The position numbers and the translations under genes were made by a program. From positions 1 through 64,000 of the forward strand of contig JACPQM010000064.1 of the NCBI GenBank assembly GCA_016190505.1: a stretch of DNA of 64,000 nucleotides, written 5' to 3'. A model generated the notes under the pieces. That model had not been told where the DNA came from, searched no databases, and saw only the letters and a program-made list of their open reading frames with translations. The stretch is from Chloroflexota bacterium. Its GTDB lineage: Bacteria > Chloroflexota > Dehalococcoidia > JACPQK01. Every line of letters starts with the position of its first letter. Position 1 is the first letter of the stretch. Shown piece after piece: positions 1 through 9,041 of this stretch.

Positions 1-412
1 CAACCCACCGACGTCCCCGCAGGGGACCCAAGACGTAGGGGAGTCCCGACGCGTCGGGATGTGCTCCCCAGCGCTGTGACGTGCAGAATGGCTGAACCAT
101 GCAACAGGCTCCCGGCCCACAACAACGTCGGCCTCTGGCCACCGCCGCAGGACCACCCTTAACGCGGTTCGTTTGTGTTCGAGTGCGAGCGCGGGGCGGG
201 CATCCCGACGCGTCGGGACCCCTACACCCGTTGTCCCAAGTGTGTGTAAAGACCAGCCGAAACGGAGAGGTGGTAGGCCCCACCCCGGGGTCTGGGGTGT
301 GAGGACTGGGGGGACACGTGGGCCGGCCCAAAGTCGTGGACAAGGTGGATGTTGGGCTGGCCAGCATGCCTCCCGGCCAGGGCCGGAGCTGGCGGGAGAC
401 CGGCGAGGCGGG
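1..412. other. Gene-free left edge with palindromic repeats
   Basis: I see no convincing gene here. Two copies of a palindrome with core CCCGACGCGTCGGG lie near 43-60 and 203-220. Both are flanked by pieces of the GTAGGGG repeat family that recurs across the window. The stretch ends at an integron-type core site GTTAGGT (412-418), so it may be the end of a further cassette whose start lies outside the window or has decayed. Confidence 0.5.
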
Positions 413-505
413 TTAGGTGGCGGATTTTGGACGGCGCGGGTGCTTTACGCGTCGCAGGGCCAGTGATAATATGCTACCCAAACAGCATCGGCAGAAAAGA
501 CGCCG
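413..505 (+). promoter_or_regulatory. 93-bp promoter-bearing integron cassette, copy 1
   Basis: The unit is bounded by core sites GTTAGGT (412) and GTTAGCC (505-511). Inside are a -35 element TTTACG (444-449), a 17-bp spacer and a -10 TAATAT (467-472), reading toward the gene at 516. It has no ORF. A unit of exactly the same length and nearly the same sequence occurs at 4438-4530, and 5'-shortened versions occur at 1685 and 2683. After the -10 element an ATGCT...AGCAT hairpin precedes the right core site. Confidence 0.75.
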
Positions 506-515
506 TTAGCCCGAC

Positions 516-1067
516 ATGAAACGAGTGAGGAACGCGCCCATAGACCCTGACGACCTCAAGCCGCTGTTCTACTGGGCAGGACTCACGCTCCACGCATGTC
601 AGCAGCTCGAGCACGGCACGAAGGTGCTTCTGGTCACGATGGCCGAGTTCGGCTTCGGCGGCTTTCGCCTGGACGACGCAATCGCCATAATCGAGGACGA
701 GCAGAAGAAGACCCTGGGGCAGATTCTTGAACACCTTCAGCAGCGTGTGAAGATCAGCGAAGGGTGGTCGACGAGCCTGAAAGAGGGGCTTCGGTCTCGG
801 AACCGTTTCATCCACGGGTTCCTGACGGACTCGATCGAGCGTGTTGTCGACCCTGCGACCAGGGACGAGGTCATCGCCGACGTTAAGGCGATTCGACGCG
901 TAGTTCTTGACGGCGATCACGCCGTGCGTCAGATGCTGGAAACGCTCTTCGCTTACGGTGGGCTTGACTGGAAACGGCTGAACGAACAGTGGGCCGATGA
1001 AGTACGAGCTATGAACCGCCCGGCGAACGATGAATGGGATGGTTCTCAAGAACCGGGGCCGGGCTAA
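516..1067 (+). CDS. Cassette-encoded HEPN-like hypothetical protein
   Basis: This 183-residue protein of unknown function is the first gene after promoter cassette copy 1. The ATG lies 11 bases after the recombination core, a usual cassette layout. It appears all-helical. Near residues 95-100 it carries RNRFIH, which fits the R-x4-H motif with a polar residue after the Arg that marks HEPN ribonuclease domains. No second domain is seen. The stop codon overlaps the R'' box of the following attC (1062-1068), also normal for cassettes. The HEPN assignment rests on one motif plus helical appearance, so it is tentative. An RNA-targeting conflict protein is possible. Confidence 0.7.
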   Translation: MKRVRNAPIDPDDLKPLFYWAGLTLHACQQLEHGTKVLLVTMAEFGFGGFRLDDAIAIIEDEQKKTLGQILEHLQQRVKISEGWSTSLKEGLRSRNRFIHGFLTDSIERVVDPATRDEVIADVKAIRRVVLDGDHAVRQMLETLFAYGGLDWKRLNEQWADEVRAMNRPANDEWDGSQEPGPG

Positions 1068-1157
1068 CATCGGCGTGCAGCCGCCGGCGGGCGGGAAGGC
1101 GGGGGGCGTGAGCGCTGCGTCGCGTTCGCCCGCCGCGGCTGACGCCGGCCGTTAGCC
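1062..1157 (+). other. attC site, cassette 1
   Basis: R'' is GGCTAAC (1062-1068) and R' is GTTAGCC (1151-1157), which are exact reverse complements. The inner arms CGGCGTGCAGCC and GGCTGACGCCG pair fully apart from one bulged G, as expected of the single-strand hairpin recognised by integron integrases. The middle is GC-rich and variable. Confidence 0.85.
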
Positions 1158-1216
1158 GTGACCGGTTGCCGTTCGTGCCTGATGACAAAAGGCACACATT
1201 GGTCTAAAATGCAAAT

Positions 1217-1378
1217 GTGAAGCCGTTCCGGTGGAGTGCGGAGAAGAACGAACGCTTGAAGTCGGAGCGCGATATCTCCTTCGAGGAGGTCGTTCTTGCT
1301 ATCGAGGAGGGTGGGCTAATGGATATTCTGGTCCACCTCAACTATCTTGGAACGGAAGGCACAGATGGAAAAGCTTGA
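1217..1378 (+). pseudogene. Truncated BrnT-type toxin
   Basis: A GTG start opens a 53-codon frame beginning MKPFRWSAEKNERLKSER, continuing with an FEEVVLAIEEGG-like segment typical of the N-terminal half of BrnT/COG2929 toxins. After DILVH the family similarity stops, and the frame ends 10-15 codons later inside the antitoxin start region. The C-terminal half of the toxin (about 35-45 residues) is missing, so an internal deletion has joined the toxin N-terminus directly to the antitoxin gene. It is very probably inactive as a ribonuclease. It lies in the same cassette as 1365-1688. Confidence 0.6.
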
Positions 1379-1688
1379 TCGCTATGAACAGGGAATACTC
1401 AGCGCCTACGATAAGGGTGCGTTGGTTTCCGCGCGCCCGACGAAGGCTCAGTTGGACACATTCCGTGAGGCTGCGCGTGGGACCTTCGCCAAGGACCGGC
1501 GGGTGAACATTCGTCTTTCCACTGCTGACCTGATGGACATTCAAGCGCGAGCTCACGAAGAAGGGGTGCCCTACCAGACATTGATCGCAAGCGTTCTGCA
1601 TAAGTATGTGTCAGGACGATTGCGTGAAACAAGGTCACGTCTAACCCCGCGGTCAACCGGCCGCGCCGAAAACCAGCGCGCCGGTTAG
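1365..1688 (+). CDS. CopG/BrnA-type antitoxin
   Basis: The frame is 107 residues from the ATG at 1365; an upstream TTG at 1347 is in frame but less likely. The segment KDRRVNIRLSTADLMDIQAR followed by YQTLIASVLHKYVSG is a ribbon-helix-helix DNA-binding fold typical of antitoxins paired with BrnT-like toxins. The last 20 codons run through the attC site (1639-1690) and look non-native. Its cognate toxin upstream is truncated, so it may now act only as an autorepressor or anti-toxin against similar toxins. Confidence 0.7.
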   Translation: MEKLDRYEQGILSAYDKGALVSARPTKAQLDTFREAARGTFAKDRRVNIRLSTADLMDIQARAHEEGVPYQTLIASVLHKYVSGRLRETRSRLTPRSTGRAENQRAG

Positions 1689-1690
1689 CG
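1639..1690 (+). other. attC site, BrnTA cassette
   Basis: R'' is GTCTAAC (1639-1645) and R' is GTTAGCG (1684-1690), with GC-rich complementary arms between them. It is short at 52 bp. The R' box is fused directly to the GCGCGGGCGC start of the next promoter module. Confidence 0.65.
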
Positions 1691-1759
1691 CGGGCGCTTG
1701 ACGCGTCCCAGGGCCAGTGATAACATGCTGCCTAAACAGCATCCGCAGAAAAGACACTG
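1685..1759 (+). promoter_or_regulatory. Promoter-bearing integron module, copy 2 (5'-shortened)
   Basis: It contains -35 TTGACG (1698-1703), a 17-bp spacer and -10 TAACAT (1721-1726), followed by an ATGCTG...CAGCAT hairpin and core GTTGGGC (1759-1765). It matches copies 1 and 4 but lacks their first 18 or so bases. The downstream cassette is coded on the other strand, so this promoter would transcribe antisense to its TA genes and could reach the next plus-strand cassette. Confidence 0.7.
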
Positions 1760-1779
1760 TTGGGCTGACGTAGAATCAG

Positions 1780-2007
1780 CTACTTTGGCACACGCGAATA
1801 CCAATAGCAGGGTGATCGCCGGTCATGCGCGAAGGCAAGAACTCGGATGACGTCGGACAATTCGAGATACACGACATGGAAGGGGAATCCCCTTACGGGA
1901 ACTCGACGTACCGCCAATTCCGGCGGAAGGCCTGGAACTGGAGTGCCAGCGTGGGGAAAGCGGGCGATGAACTCCAGTTCGGGTTCAGCCCGAAACCGAG
2001 GCGTCAC
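1780..2007 (-). pseudogene. N-terminally truncated RelE/ParE-type toxin
   Basis: The frame overlaps the antitoxin stop by four bases (GTGA), standard for a TA pair. Its 75 residues contain the C-terminal strands of the ParE fold, including RRVPVRGFPFHVVYLE and VIRVLAFAHDRRSPCYW. The N-terminal two helices (about 25-40 residues) seen in intact members are missing, and the frame begins almost directly at the EFIARFP segment. The toxin is probably damaged, although the catalytic or gyrase-binding C-terminal part is present. Confidence 0.65.
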
Positions 2008-2249
2008 CGCTCGGTCAGACGGGCGACGATTCGATCGCGCACGTCTTCCCATGGCTCGCCTGCGGATTCACTGGCCAGGACGCGACGGGCTCGCCGCTCG
2101 ATCTCTTTCGCCCAGGCAGCCTGGACAGCCACCGAATCCTCGGCAGGCGGTTCGTCAAGGCTCGCCAACAACCCGGCAGCCACGTCGGCGCGTTCGTCTG
2201 GTGGTAAGGTTAGAGCTTCACGGAGCAAGGCTTGCGCTCGATCAGTCAT
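2004..2249 (-). CDS. Addiction-module antitoxin (TIGR02574-like)
   Basis: An 81-residue protein with LLREALTLPPDERADVAAGL followed by an acidic SLDEPP segment, typical of the short antitoxins that precede RelE/ParE toxins. It is first in a minus-strand pair with the toxin at 1780-2007. It sits in a cassette between cores at 1759 and 2330, in the opposite orientation to most cassette genes, and so must supply its own promoter. I saw no strong Shine-Dalgarno ahead of the ATG. Confidence 0.8.
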   Translation of the reverse strand: MTDRAQALLREALTLPPDERADVAAGLLASLDEPPAEDSVAVQAAWAKEIERRARRVLASESAGEPWEDVRDRIVARLTER

Positions 2250-2276
2250 GGAGTCATTCTAAACCAAGACCGGGTA

Positions 2277-2336
2277 GCCCAACAAGCCGCTCCAGCCGGC
2301 GCTGGTACCTCGCGCGGCTGAGCGTGTTCGTTAGCT
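2277..2336 (+). other. attC site, ParE-type TA cassette
   Basis: R'' is GCCCAAC (2277-2283) and R' is GTTAGCT (2330-2336), giving exactly 60 bp. The arms AAGCCGCTCCAGC and GCGCGGCTGAGCG have the layout of classical 59-base elements. Confidence 0.8.
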
Positions 2337-2351
2337 GCACTTGAGGTAAGA

Positions 2352-2513
2352 ATGGACAATTCGAAAGCTACCGAATATCAAATCAAGGTTGCTGCCCAGC
2401 TAGGGATCGATGTAGCAGGCGAAACCATCGCCGTTGCGGCCGCGAAAATCGGCGATCTTGTTGTGGTCCCGCGCTGGACCAAACGGACGCAGCCCCCCAC
2501 CCGACCGATGTAG
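2352..2513 (+). CDS. Small cassette ORF, unknown
   Basis: A 53-codon frame starts with ATG 16 bases after the core at 2330-2336, the usual position for a cassette gene. It begins MDNSKATEYQIKVAAQLGID and ends with a basic, proline-rich tail. I do not recognise it. It may be the 5' end of a longer cassette gene cut short by rearrangement, because about 170 bp of non-coding DNA follow before the next promoter module. Confidence 0.4.
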   Translation: MDNSKATEYQIKVAAQLGIDVAGETIAVAAAKIGDLVVVPRWTKRTQPPTRPM

Positions 2514-2682
2514 TATGGAGCATTCCGCTCGGGGATATGAGCGACACTTACCAGATGTTCTTGGAATCCCGTCATAACTCACATGGCCCAATATCCCATT
2601 GCTGTATAATGATACCGTCGCCAATACAAAGCGTCAAGAATTCCCCGTATAGGAGTCCAAAGCTTGACTTCCCGTGGACACA

Positions 2683-2754
2683 GCGCGGGCGCTTGACGCG
2701 TCCCTGGGCCAGTGATAACATGCTGCCCAAACAGCATCCGCAGAAAAGACACCG
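2683..2754 (+). promoter_or_regulatory. Promoter-bearing integron module, copy 3
   Basis: It has -35 TTGACG (2693-2698), a 17-bp spacer, -10 TAACAT (2716-2721), the same small hairpin and core GTTAGGG (2754-2760). It is nearly identical to copies 2 and 4 from GCGCGGGCGC onward. The left end differs, so its own left core site is not recognisable. It points at the FRG gene, whose ATG is 14 bases past the core. Confidence 0.75.
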
Positions 2755-2773
2755 TTAGGGATCCTGAGAGATC

Positions 2774-3472
2774 ATGCAAATCGGATCTGTGCGGAGCCTT
2801 TTAGAATTACTGGATAATGCCGATTATCGCGGCGCCACGATGTTTCGGGGTCAAACACGCGATTGGTCCCTTTTGCCAAGCATAGGCCGATATCCGGCCG
2901 TTGTCGATGGATACGATGACTGGCGTGGGTTTCACGACGACATCATCGCCCGTTTCCTGCAGCTGGGCCACCCGTTCCTCTCGGAATACCCGAAGAGCGG
3001 CCCTGAAAGTTGGGTCGTAGGGCAACACCACGGACTTCCAACGCGATTGCTGGATACGACCACGAATCCCCTCAAAGGACTGTTTTTTGCGGTTAACAAT
3101 CCTGCCGAAGACGCGGATGACGGTGTTCTCTGGATATTTTCCTATACGGACTGGCGGGAGGATCTGAAAGAAGAGCACAGGAAGTTTTGGGACAATGAGC
3201 TTGTTCCAATCCTTCCCCCGCAGCTAACCCCTCGCCTCATGGCACAGGAAGGGGCCTTTATTTGTTACCCGCTTCCAAAAGACTGCAAACCTTTAAAACC
3301 AGTGGACAAGTTTAATCAAGCTAACCTATCGCTCTACAAGATCGTTGTCCCCGCTGCCACAAAAGCCACCCTGCGGCATGAATTAGCGGTACTTGGGGTT
3401 CAATACAGACTGCTTTTCCCGGACCTGGATGGGGTTGCTCGCGGCATTAGGCTGACGGAGTTGGAGTCCTAA
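2774..3472 (+). CDS. FRG-domain protein
   Basis: This 232-residue protein contains the FRG motif MFRGQTRDWSLLPSIGR near residue 22 and WVVGQHHGLPTRLLD near residue 79, the two conserved blocks of the FRG domain (named for its Phe-Arg-Gly signature). FRG proteins are frequent cargo of defence islands and integrons, and their biochemical role is not settled. There is no signal peptide or membrane segment. It is expressed, if at all, from promoter module copy 3 just upstream. The stop codon overlaps the following attC. Confidence 0.9.
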   Translation: MQIGSVRSLLELLDNADYRGATMFRGQTRDWSLLPSIGRYPAVVDGYDDWRGFHDDIIARFLQLGHPFLSEYPKSGPESWVVGQHHGLPTRLLDTTTNPLKGLFFAVNNPAEDADDGVLWIFSYTDWREDLKEEHRKFWDNELVPILPPQLTPRLMAQEGAFICYPLPKDCKPLKPVDKFNQANLSLYKIVVPAATKATLRHELAVLGVQYRLLFPDLDGVARGIRLTELES

Positions 3473-3538
3473 CATGTCGCTCCATGTGACCCGCCGGTCG
3501 CTGCGCGCCCTTTGGGCGGCTGAGCTTCCGCGTTAGAC
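3467..3538 (+). other. attC site, FRG cassette
   Basis: R'' is TCCTAAC (3467-3473), overlapping the FRG stop codon, and R' is GTTAGAC (3532-3538). The right arm GGCTGAGCTTCCGC is typical of attC; arm pairing is less regular than in the other sites. Confidence 0.7.
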
Positions 3539-3550
3539 CGCATTCGAGGC

Positions 3551-4432
3551 ATGGAGATGCCGGACAACATACACTCTGAGCAGCAGCGTTTCTGGGCAGA
3601 TTATCAGAGCGTCGGTGCGCTGATGGAGCGCGGCCTTCTCCTTCCGGCACTGGAGCGCCTCTCGGCGCTGCGGAGTCATCCTCGCAAGCCGGCCTTAGAC
3701 CCCAATCGAAACGTAGATTACAGCTACGCGGTTCTGCTGCAACAGGCTTCTCCAAATGCTGACGACTGGCGAACCTCGGCCGCCATACTTAAGAGCATGA
3801 TCGAGGACGCGCAAAGCGGGAGCTTGCAATTCGACGAGGTTCTTCTGCGGATCGAGCTAGCCTCCGCCATGATTCTCCTGCGGGAATTCGAGGCGGCGGC
3901 GGAAGTTGCGACCGAAGCTATCGAACTGAGCGAGAAAGGCCATAAAGCACGGGCGCTCGCGTTTCAGAACCTGGGGCGCACGTTATTCGAGCTGGGTCGT
4001 TTGAATGAAGCACACGCGACGTACCTCAAGATGATCGAGGCCGGCTTGCACGAGCAGCGTCTCGTGTTCGCGGGGATTGGAGCCGAATGGCTCGCCCGCA
4101 TTGCCGTCCGCAATAGTCGGCTGGATGAGGCTGCAACCCGAAGCATCGGGACGAGACCTCTTGGCACAGCACATCCCGACAGGTCGGGACTCCGGGGCCA
4201 CCATAACACCTACCCAATCGCTATGAGGGATAAACCCAGTAGCGAGCGGCGCTGCGACAACACACCGGCGGCGCTCATAGGTAGCGATGTCCCTCTTCAG
4301 GGCGGAAAGCCCTCAACTGCCCTCCAAGAGGCCATGTCACTAAAGATCTCGCCCTCCAATAGCCCGGGATCAGTCGCCGACCGTGCAGCCTTGGGCCCGA
4401 CACCACCGTCTGCCCCCTGGAACCTCGGCTAG
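3551..4432 (+). CDS. TPR-like helical-repeat protein with aberrant C-terminus
   Basis: The 293-residue frame begins 13 bases after a cassette core. Residues about 80-200 form paired helices with the alanine-rich spacing of TPR repeats (ALAFQNLGRTLFELGRLNEA is a clear unit), suggesting a protein-binding scaffold. From about residue 198 the reading becomes low-complexity and unlike a protein. A CCCGACAGGTCGGG palindrome of the dispersed family lies at about 4175-4190, exactly where similarity is lost. I infer that a repeat insertion replaced the native C-terminus. No attC was confidently found before the next core at 4437. Confidence 0.6.
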   Translation: MEMPDNIHSEQQRFWADYQSVGALMERGLLLPALERLSALRSHPRKPALDPNRNVDYSYAVLLQQASPNADDWRTSAAILKSMIEDAQSGSLQFDEVLLRIELASAMILLREFEAAAEVATEAIELSEKGHKARALAFQNLGRTLFELGRLNEAHATYLKMIEAGLHEQRLVFAGIGAEWLARIAVRNSRLDEAATRSIGTRPLGTAHPDRSGLRGHHNTYPIAMRDKPSSERRCDNTPAALIGSDVPLQGGKPSTALQEAMSLKISPSNSPGSVADRAALGPTPPSAPWNLG

Positions 4433-4437
4433 GCTGG

Positions 4438-4530
4438 TTAGATGGCGGATCTTGGACAGCGCGGGCGCTTGACGCGTCCCTGGGCCAGTGATAACATGCT
4501 GCCTAAACAGAATCCGCAGAAAAGACACTG
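4438..4530 (+). promoter_or_regulatory. 93-bp promoter-bearing integron cassette, copy 4
   Basis: It is bounded by GTTAGAT (4437-4443) and GTTAGGG (4530-4536). It holds -35 TTGACG (4469-4474), a 17-bp spacer and -10 TAACAT (4492-4497). Its length equals copy 1 exactly, and it also shares the left end, GGCGGATYTTGGACRGCGCGG. It drives the AT-rich gene at 4564. Confidence 0.75.
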
Positions 4531-4563
4531 TTAGGGATCAGAACAACACGGGCGGATCAAATA

Positions 4564-5286
4564 ATGAACTACTCTAACTTCAATCATGTTCTCAAAGATT
4601 TGCAGAGCCTAAACCAGGCCATTGAAGAGATCAGACAGAAAATAGTAACTGTGAACGGGGTTTCGTATACGTCACAGGATGCTCGTCAAGTCGCCCTTGA
4701 TGGTTTGCAGTGTGATATCGGTGCGTGTGGTAATTGGATACGTGTCCTCATGAGTCTAAAATGTCTTTCTCAAGAGAAGTATGGCCATGATTGGGAAGAG
4801 GAGTATCGGAAGCTAATTGGGACTGGTCTATCCTCTGGTCAGGCTGAAGACCTTATGCTCGACTACTTGAGAAACACTGTTACTACCAAAGTACACTTCA
4901 AGATAGAGAATCTTTTCAGCAACATCTTAAAGGCTCTTTCTGCGAGTCCAAACAGAAGTGGTTTTTGGCACATCAGTAATGCCATGCTTCAAAGGGCAGG
5001 TATTCCCACCACGGGACCAGAAAAGAACACTCTCACCGTGCTCGCAAACTTGAGAAATTCGTTTCACGCAAATGGAATGCACAACAAATGTTCTCTGAGA
5101 GTTGATATTGATGGAATTAAGTTTGAATTCTGCAAAGGAAAACCAGTGAAGAGTGCTTCGTGGAAGCATATTGTTGTAATTATGCGGGCAACTATTTCTG
5201 TTCTTGAATCTGTTCTTTTCTCAAACGGAGTATCGAATCTTAGAAGCGAGATACCAGATGCTTTTGCAGCAGCAGACAATCCCTAA
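4564..5286 (+). CDS. Cassette-encoded hypothetical protein, HEPN-like motif
   Basis: A 240-residue soluble, mostly helical protein of unknown function. Near residues 162-166 it contains LRNSFHANG, reminiscent of the Arg/Asn...His signature of abortive-infection or HEPN-type RNases, although the spacing R-x3-H is shorter than the canonical R-x4-6-H. The gene is much more AT-rich than its neighbours, a sign of separate origin. It is directly downstream of promoter cassette copy 4 and followed by a good attC. The family assignment is only suggestive. Confidence 0.65.
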   Translation: MNYSNFNHVLKDLQSLNQAIEEIRQKIVTVNGVSYTSQDARQVALDGLQCDIGACGNWIRVLMSLKCLSQEKYGHDWEEEYRKLIGTGLSSGQAEDLMLDYLRNTVTTKVHFKIENLFSNILKALSASPNRSGFWHISNAMLQRAGIPTTGPEKNTLTVLANLRNSFHANGMHNKCSLRVDIDGIKFEFCKGKPVKSASWKHIVVIMRATISVLESVLFSNGVSNLRSEIPDAFAAADNP

Positions 5287-5338
5287 CAAGGCGCTTCAGC
5301 GGACGGCTAATCGCCGCCGCTGAGCTTTGCCGTTATCC
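5281..5338 (+). other. attC site after the AT-rich cassette gene
   Basis: R'' is CCCTAAC (5281-5287) and R' is GTTATCC (5332-5338). The arms AAGGCGCTTCAGC and GCTGAGCTTTGCC are roughly complementary with an unpaired base. At 58 bp it is close to the classical attC length. Confidence 0.8.
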
Positions 5339-5455
5339 GGAACAGTATATCCTTCAGAGTTTTCGCAGCCTGGTTGGCGCATGGGTGGGGGCAAGTAAAA
5401 CCATTGGTAATCTCATGCATAGGCGCTATACTGTTGTCGTATTGGAGGTTTGGGC

Positions 5456-5644
5456 GTGAAAACAGCTAAGGATGAAGTCCGCGCACTGCTGGAGAATCTC
5501 CCTGACGATGCATCGCTTGAGGACATCCAGTACCACCTATACGCGCGCCAGAAGGTTCTCAAGGGACTTGAGGCGGGCGAGCAGGGTAGAACGGTTACGC
5601 ACGAGGAGGCCGTTCGCCGTATGTCCCGATGGCTCGACAAATAA
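5456..5644 (+). CDS. Short antitoxin of a ParE-type module
   Basis: A 62-residue protein from a GTG preceded by GGAGG at a 7-base spacing. Its sequence TAKDEVRALLENLPDDASLE is typical of small helical antitoxins. A similar domain forms the C-terminus of the HNH-linked frame at 62067-62264. It overlaps the toxin gene by 16 bases, so the two are co-translated. Both lie between attC sites at 5281 and 5931 and form one cassette. Confidence 0.8.
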   Translation: MKTAKDEVRALLENLPDDASLEDIQYHLYARQKVLKGLEAGEQGRTVTHEEAVRRMSRWLDK

Positions 5645-5916
5645 TCTGGACTGAGCCTGCATGGGACGACCTTGACGCGGCTGCCGAATACATCGCGCGT
5701 GATTCCGAATACTATGCAGCAGCATTTGTGCAGGAAGTGAAAGACGCTGTGGAGTCGCTTTCGGAGCTGGCGGAGCGCGGTCAGGTTGTCCCTGAGTTCG
5801 ACGACCCGTCGCTCCGAGAGTTGCTCGTTCGACCGTACCGCGTGATCTATCAGGTACTGCCCAGTGAAGTGACGATTGTTGCCGTGATTCACGGAGCCCG
5901 GCGGTCGTGGCGATAG
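5629..5916 (+). CDS. RelE/ParE-family toxin
   Basis: A 95-residue toxin of the plasmid-stabilisation family: IIWTEPAWDDLDAAAEYIARDS at the start, then VPEFDDPSLRELLVRPYRVIYQV and a final strand with the IHGARR motif. All usual segments are present, so unlike the two other toxins in the array this one looks intact. Members inhibit DNA gyrase (ParE) or cleave mRNA on the ribosome (RelE); the sequence does not decide which. Confidence 0.85.
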   Translation: MARQIIWTEPAWDDLDAAAEYIARDSEYYAAAFVQEVKDAVESLSELAERGQVVPEFDDPSLRELLVRPYRVIYQVLPSEVTIVAVIHGARRSWR

Positions 5917-5930
5917 CTCCGGATAACAAG

Positions 5931-5991
5931 CGTCTGAAGCTGACGGTCGCTTTCTACGCTCGCAGCTTAGACGCAAGCCGTTCGGTTAGAG
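5931..5991 (+). other. attC site, intact ParE cassette
   Basis: R'' is GGATAAC (5931-5937) and R' is GTTAGAG (5985-5991). The arms GCGTCTGAAGCTG and CAGCTTAGACGC pair perfectly except for one extra G, a textbook attC hairpin. Confidence 0.85.
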
Positions 5992-6000
5992 AGATAAGAC

Positions 6001-6384
6001 ATGGCGGAATACGGTGAGTGGAATCGCAAAGGGGCAACCCTCAGCGACGTAACGGCGAAGAAGGAATACGGAGTTGACCGAGACTTCATCGTGGAGGGCA
6101 TCCGAGCCGGCAAACTCGAATACCGGGAAGGGGCGATATGGGGAAGTCCATATCTCAGGCTCTTGAGGAGTCAACTTGAGCAGTACATCGCTGAGGAGCT
6201 TGGCGCGGATCGTTTGTCGAGCGGCAAAACCCAGACAGAGCTTCGGAAGATCAAGAAGGAAATGGCAGACCTGAAGAAGAGACTGGATGAGCTTCAAGCC
6301 CGCAGAACAGAGCTTGAGAGCCAGACGAGGGAATACTGGACTGACAGCGTACCAACTCCAGGGCGACTTGATGATGGTCACTGA
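6001..6384 (+). CDS. Last cassette gene: hypothetical coiled-coil protein
   Basis: A 127-residue protein starts 10 bases after the core at 5985-5991. Residues 10-65 look like a winged-helix or MerR-like DNA-reading segment (LSDVTAKKEYGVDRDFIVEG). Residues 75-110 form a strong heptad coiled coil (ELRKIKKEMADLKKRLDELQ). The end of the frame appears to run into unrelated chromosomal DNA, so the C-terminus may not be native. No attC follows; this is where the array ends. Function unknown. Confidence 0.65.
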   Translation: MAEYGEWNRKGATLSDVTAKKEYGVDRDFIVEGIRAGKLEYREGAIWGSPYLRLLRSQLEQYIAEELGADRLSSGKTQTELRKIKKEMADLKKRLDELQARRTELESQTREYWTDSVPTPGRLDDGH

Positions 6385-6475
6385 CGGGACAGGTCGCACG
6401 AGAGTGGTAGTCGGCTATCCAGTTGCCGAGATCCGGCGCGCCCTGAGCGCCGTGGGACCGAGGCGGTGGCCTTCT
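6341..6475 (+). pseudogene. Possible remnant of a chromosomal gene at the array edge
   Basis: In another frame, starting inside the end of the last cassette gene, the DNA reads YQLQGDLMMVTDGTGRTR and then VVVGYPVAEIRRALSAVG. This has the composition and periodicity of a real protein but has no start codon. I take it as the tail of a chromosomal gene cut by the cassette array. No family recognised. Confidence 0.3.
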
Positions 6476-6534
6476 CACCGGTACGCTGGCCCAACGGGGC
6501 GGGCCGGACAAGTAACCACTGGCACTGATGTAAG

Positions 6535-6561
6535 CAGGGGCGAACGGCCGTTCGCTCCTAC
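6535..6561. repeat. GTAGGGGCG-family palindrome after gyrA
   Basis: CAGGGGCGAACGGCCGTTCGCTCCTA lies six bases beyond the gyrA stop codon on the minus strand. It could form a hairpin in the gyrA 3' transcript. Confidence 0.6.
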
Positions 6562-6566
6562 ATTGT

Positions 6567-8996
<2,430 letters not shown>

Positions 8997-9029
8997 ATCC
9001 TAGCTCTTTTGACGTCTCAAGCTGACGCT

Positions 9030-9038
9030 ATGATAGCA
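9030..9038 (-). promoter_or_regulatory. Possible extended -10 promoter of gyrA
   Basis: On the minus strand TGCTATCAT forms an extended -10 element about 34 bases upstream of the gyrA ATG. No good -35 is visible, which is acceptable for an extended -10. Confidence 0.4.
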
Positions 9039-9041
9039 CGT

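Larger units (their letters stand above)
413..6384 (+). mobile_element. Integron gene-cassette array without a visible integrase
   Basis: At least seven small genes or gene pairs are each separated by sites of the form RYYYAAC...GTTRRRY, about 50-100 bp long. Where arms could be compared, as at 1062-1157 and 5931-5991, they are complementary with a single unpaired G, a hallmark of attC. Products are typical cassette cargo: TA pairs, an FRG protein, HEPN-like proteins and unknowns. Base composition changes sharply between cassettes; 4564-5286 is clearly AT-richer than the backbone. No intI gene is present to 1 or between the array and gyrA. It is therefore either a CALIN (attC cluster lacking integrase) or the distal part of an array whose integrase is further left. 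Confidence 0.85.

Noticed and set aside
474-1070. Minus-strand 198-codon frame opposite the first cassette gene
   Set aside because: The plus-strand frame starts right after a cassette core and stops inside attC, the normal layout; the minus frame has neither.
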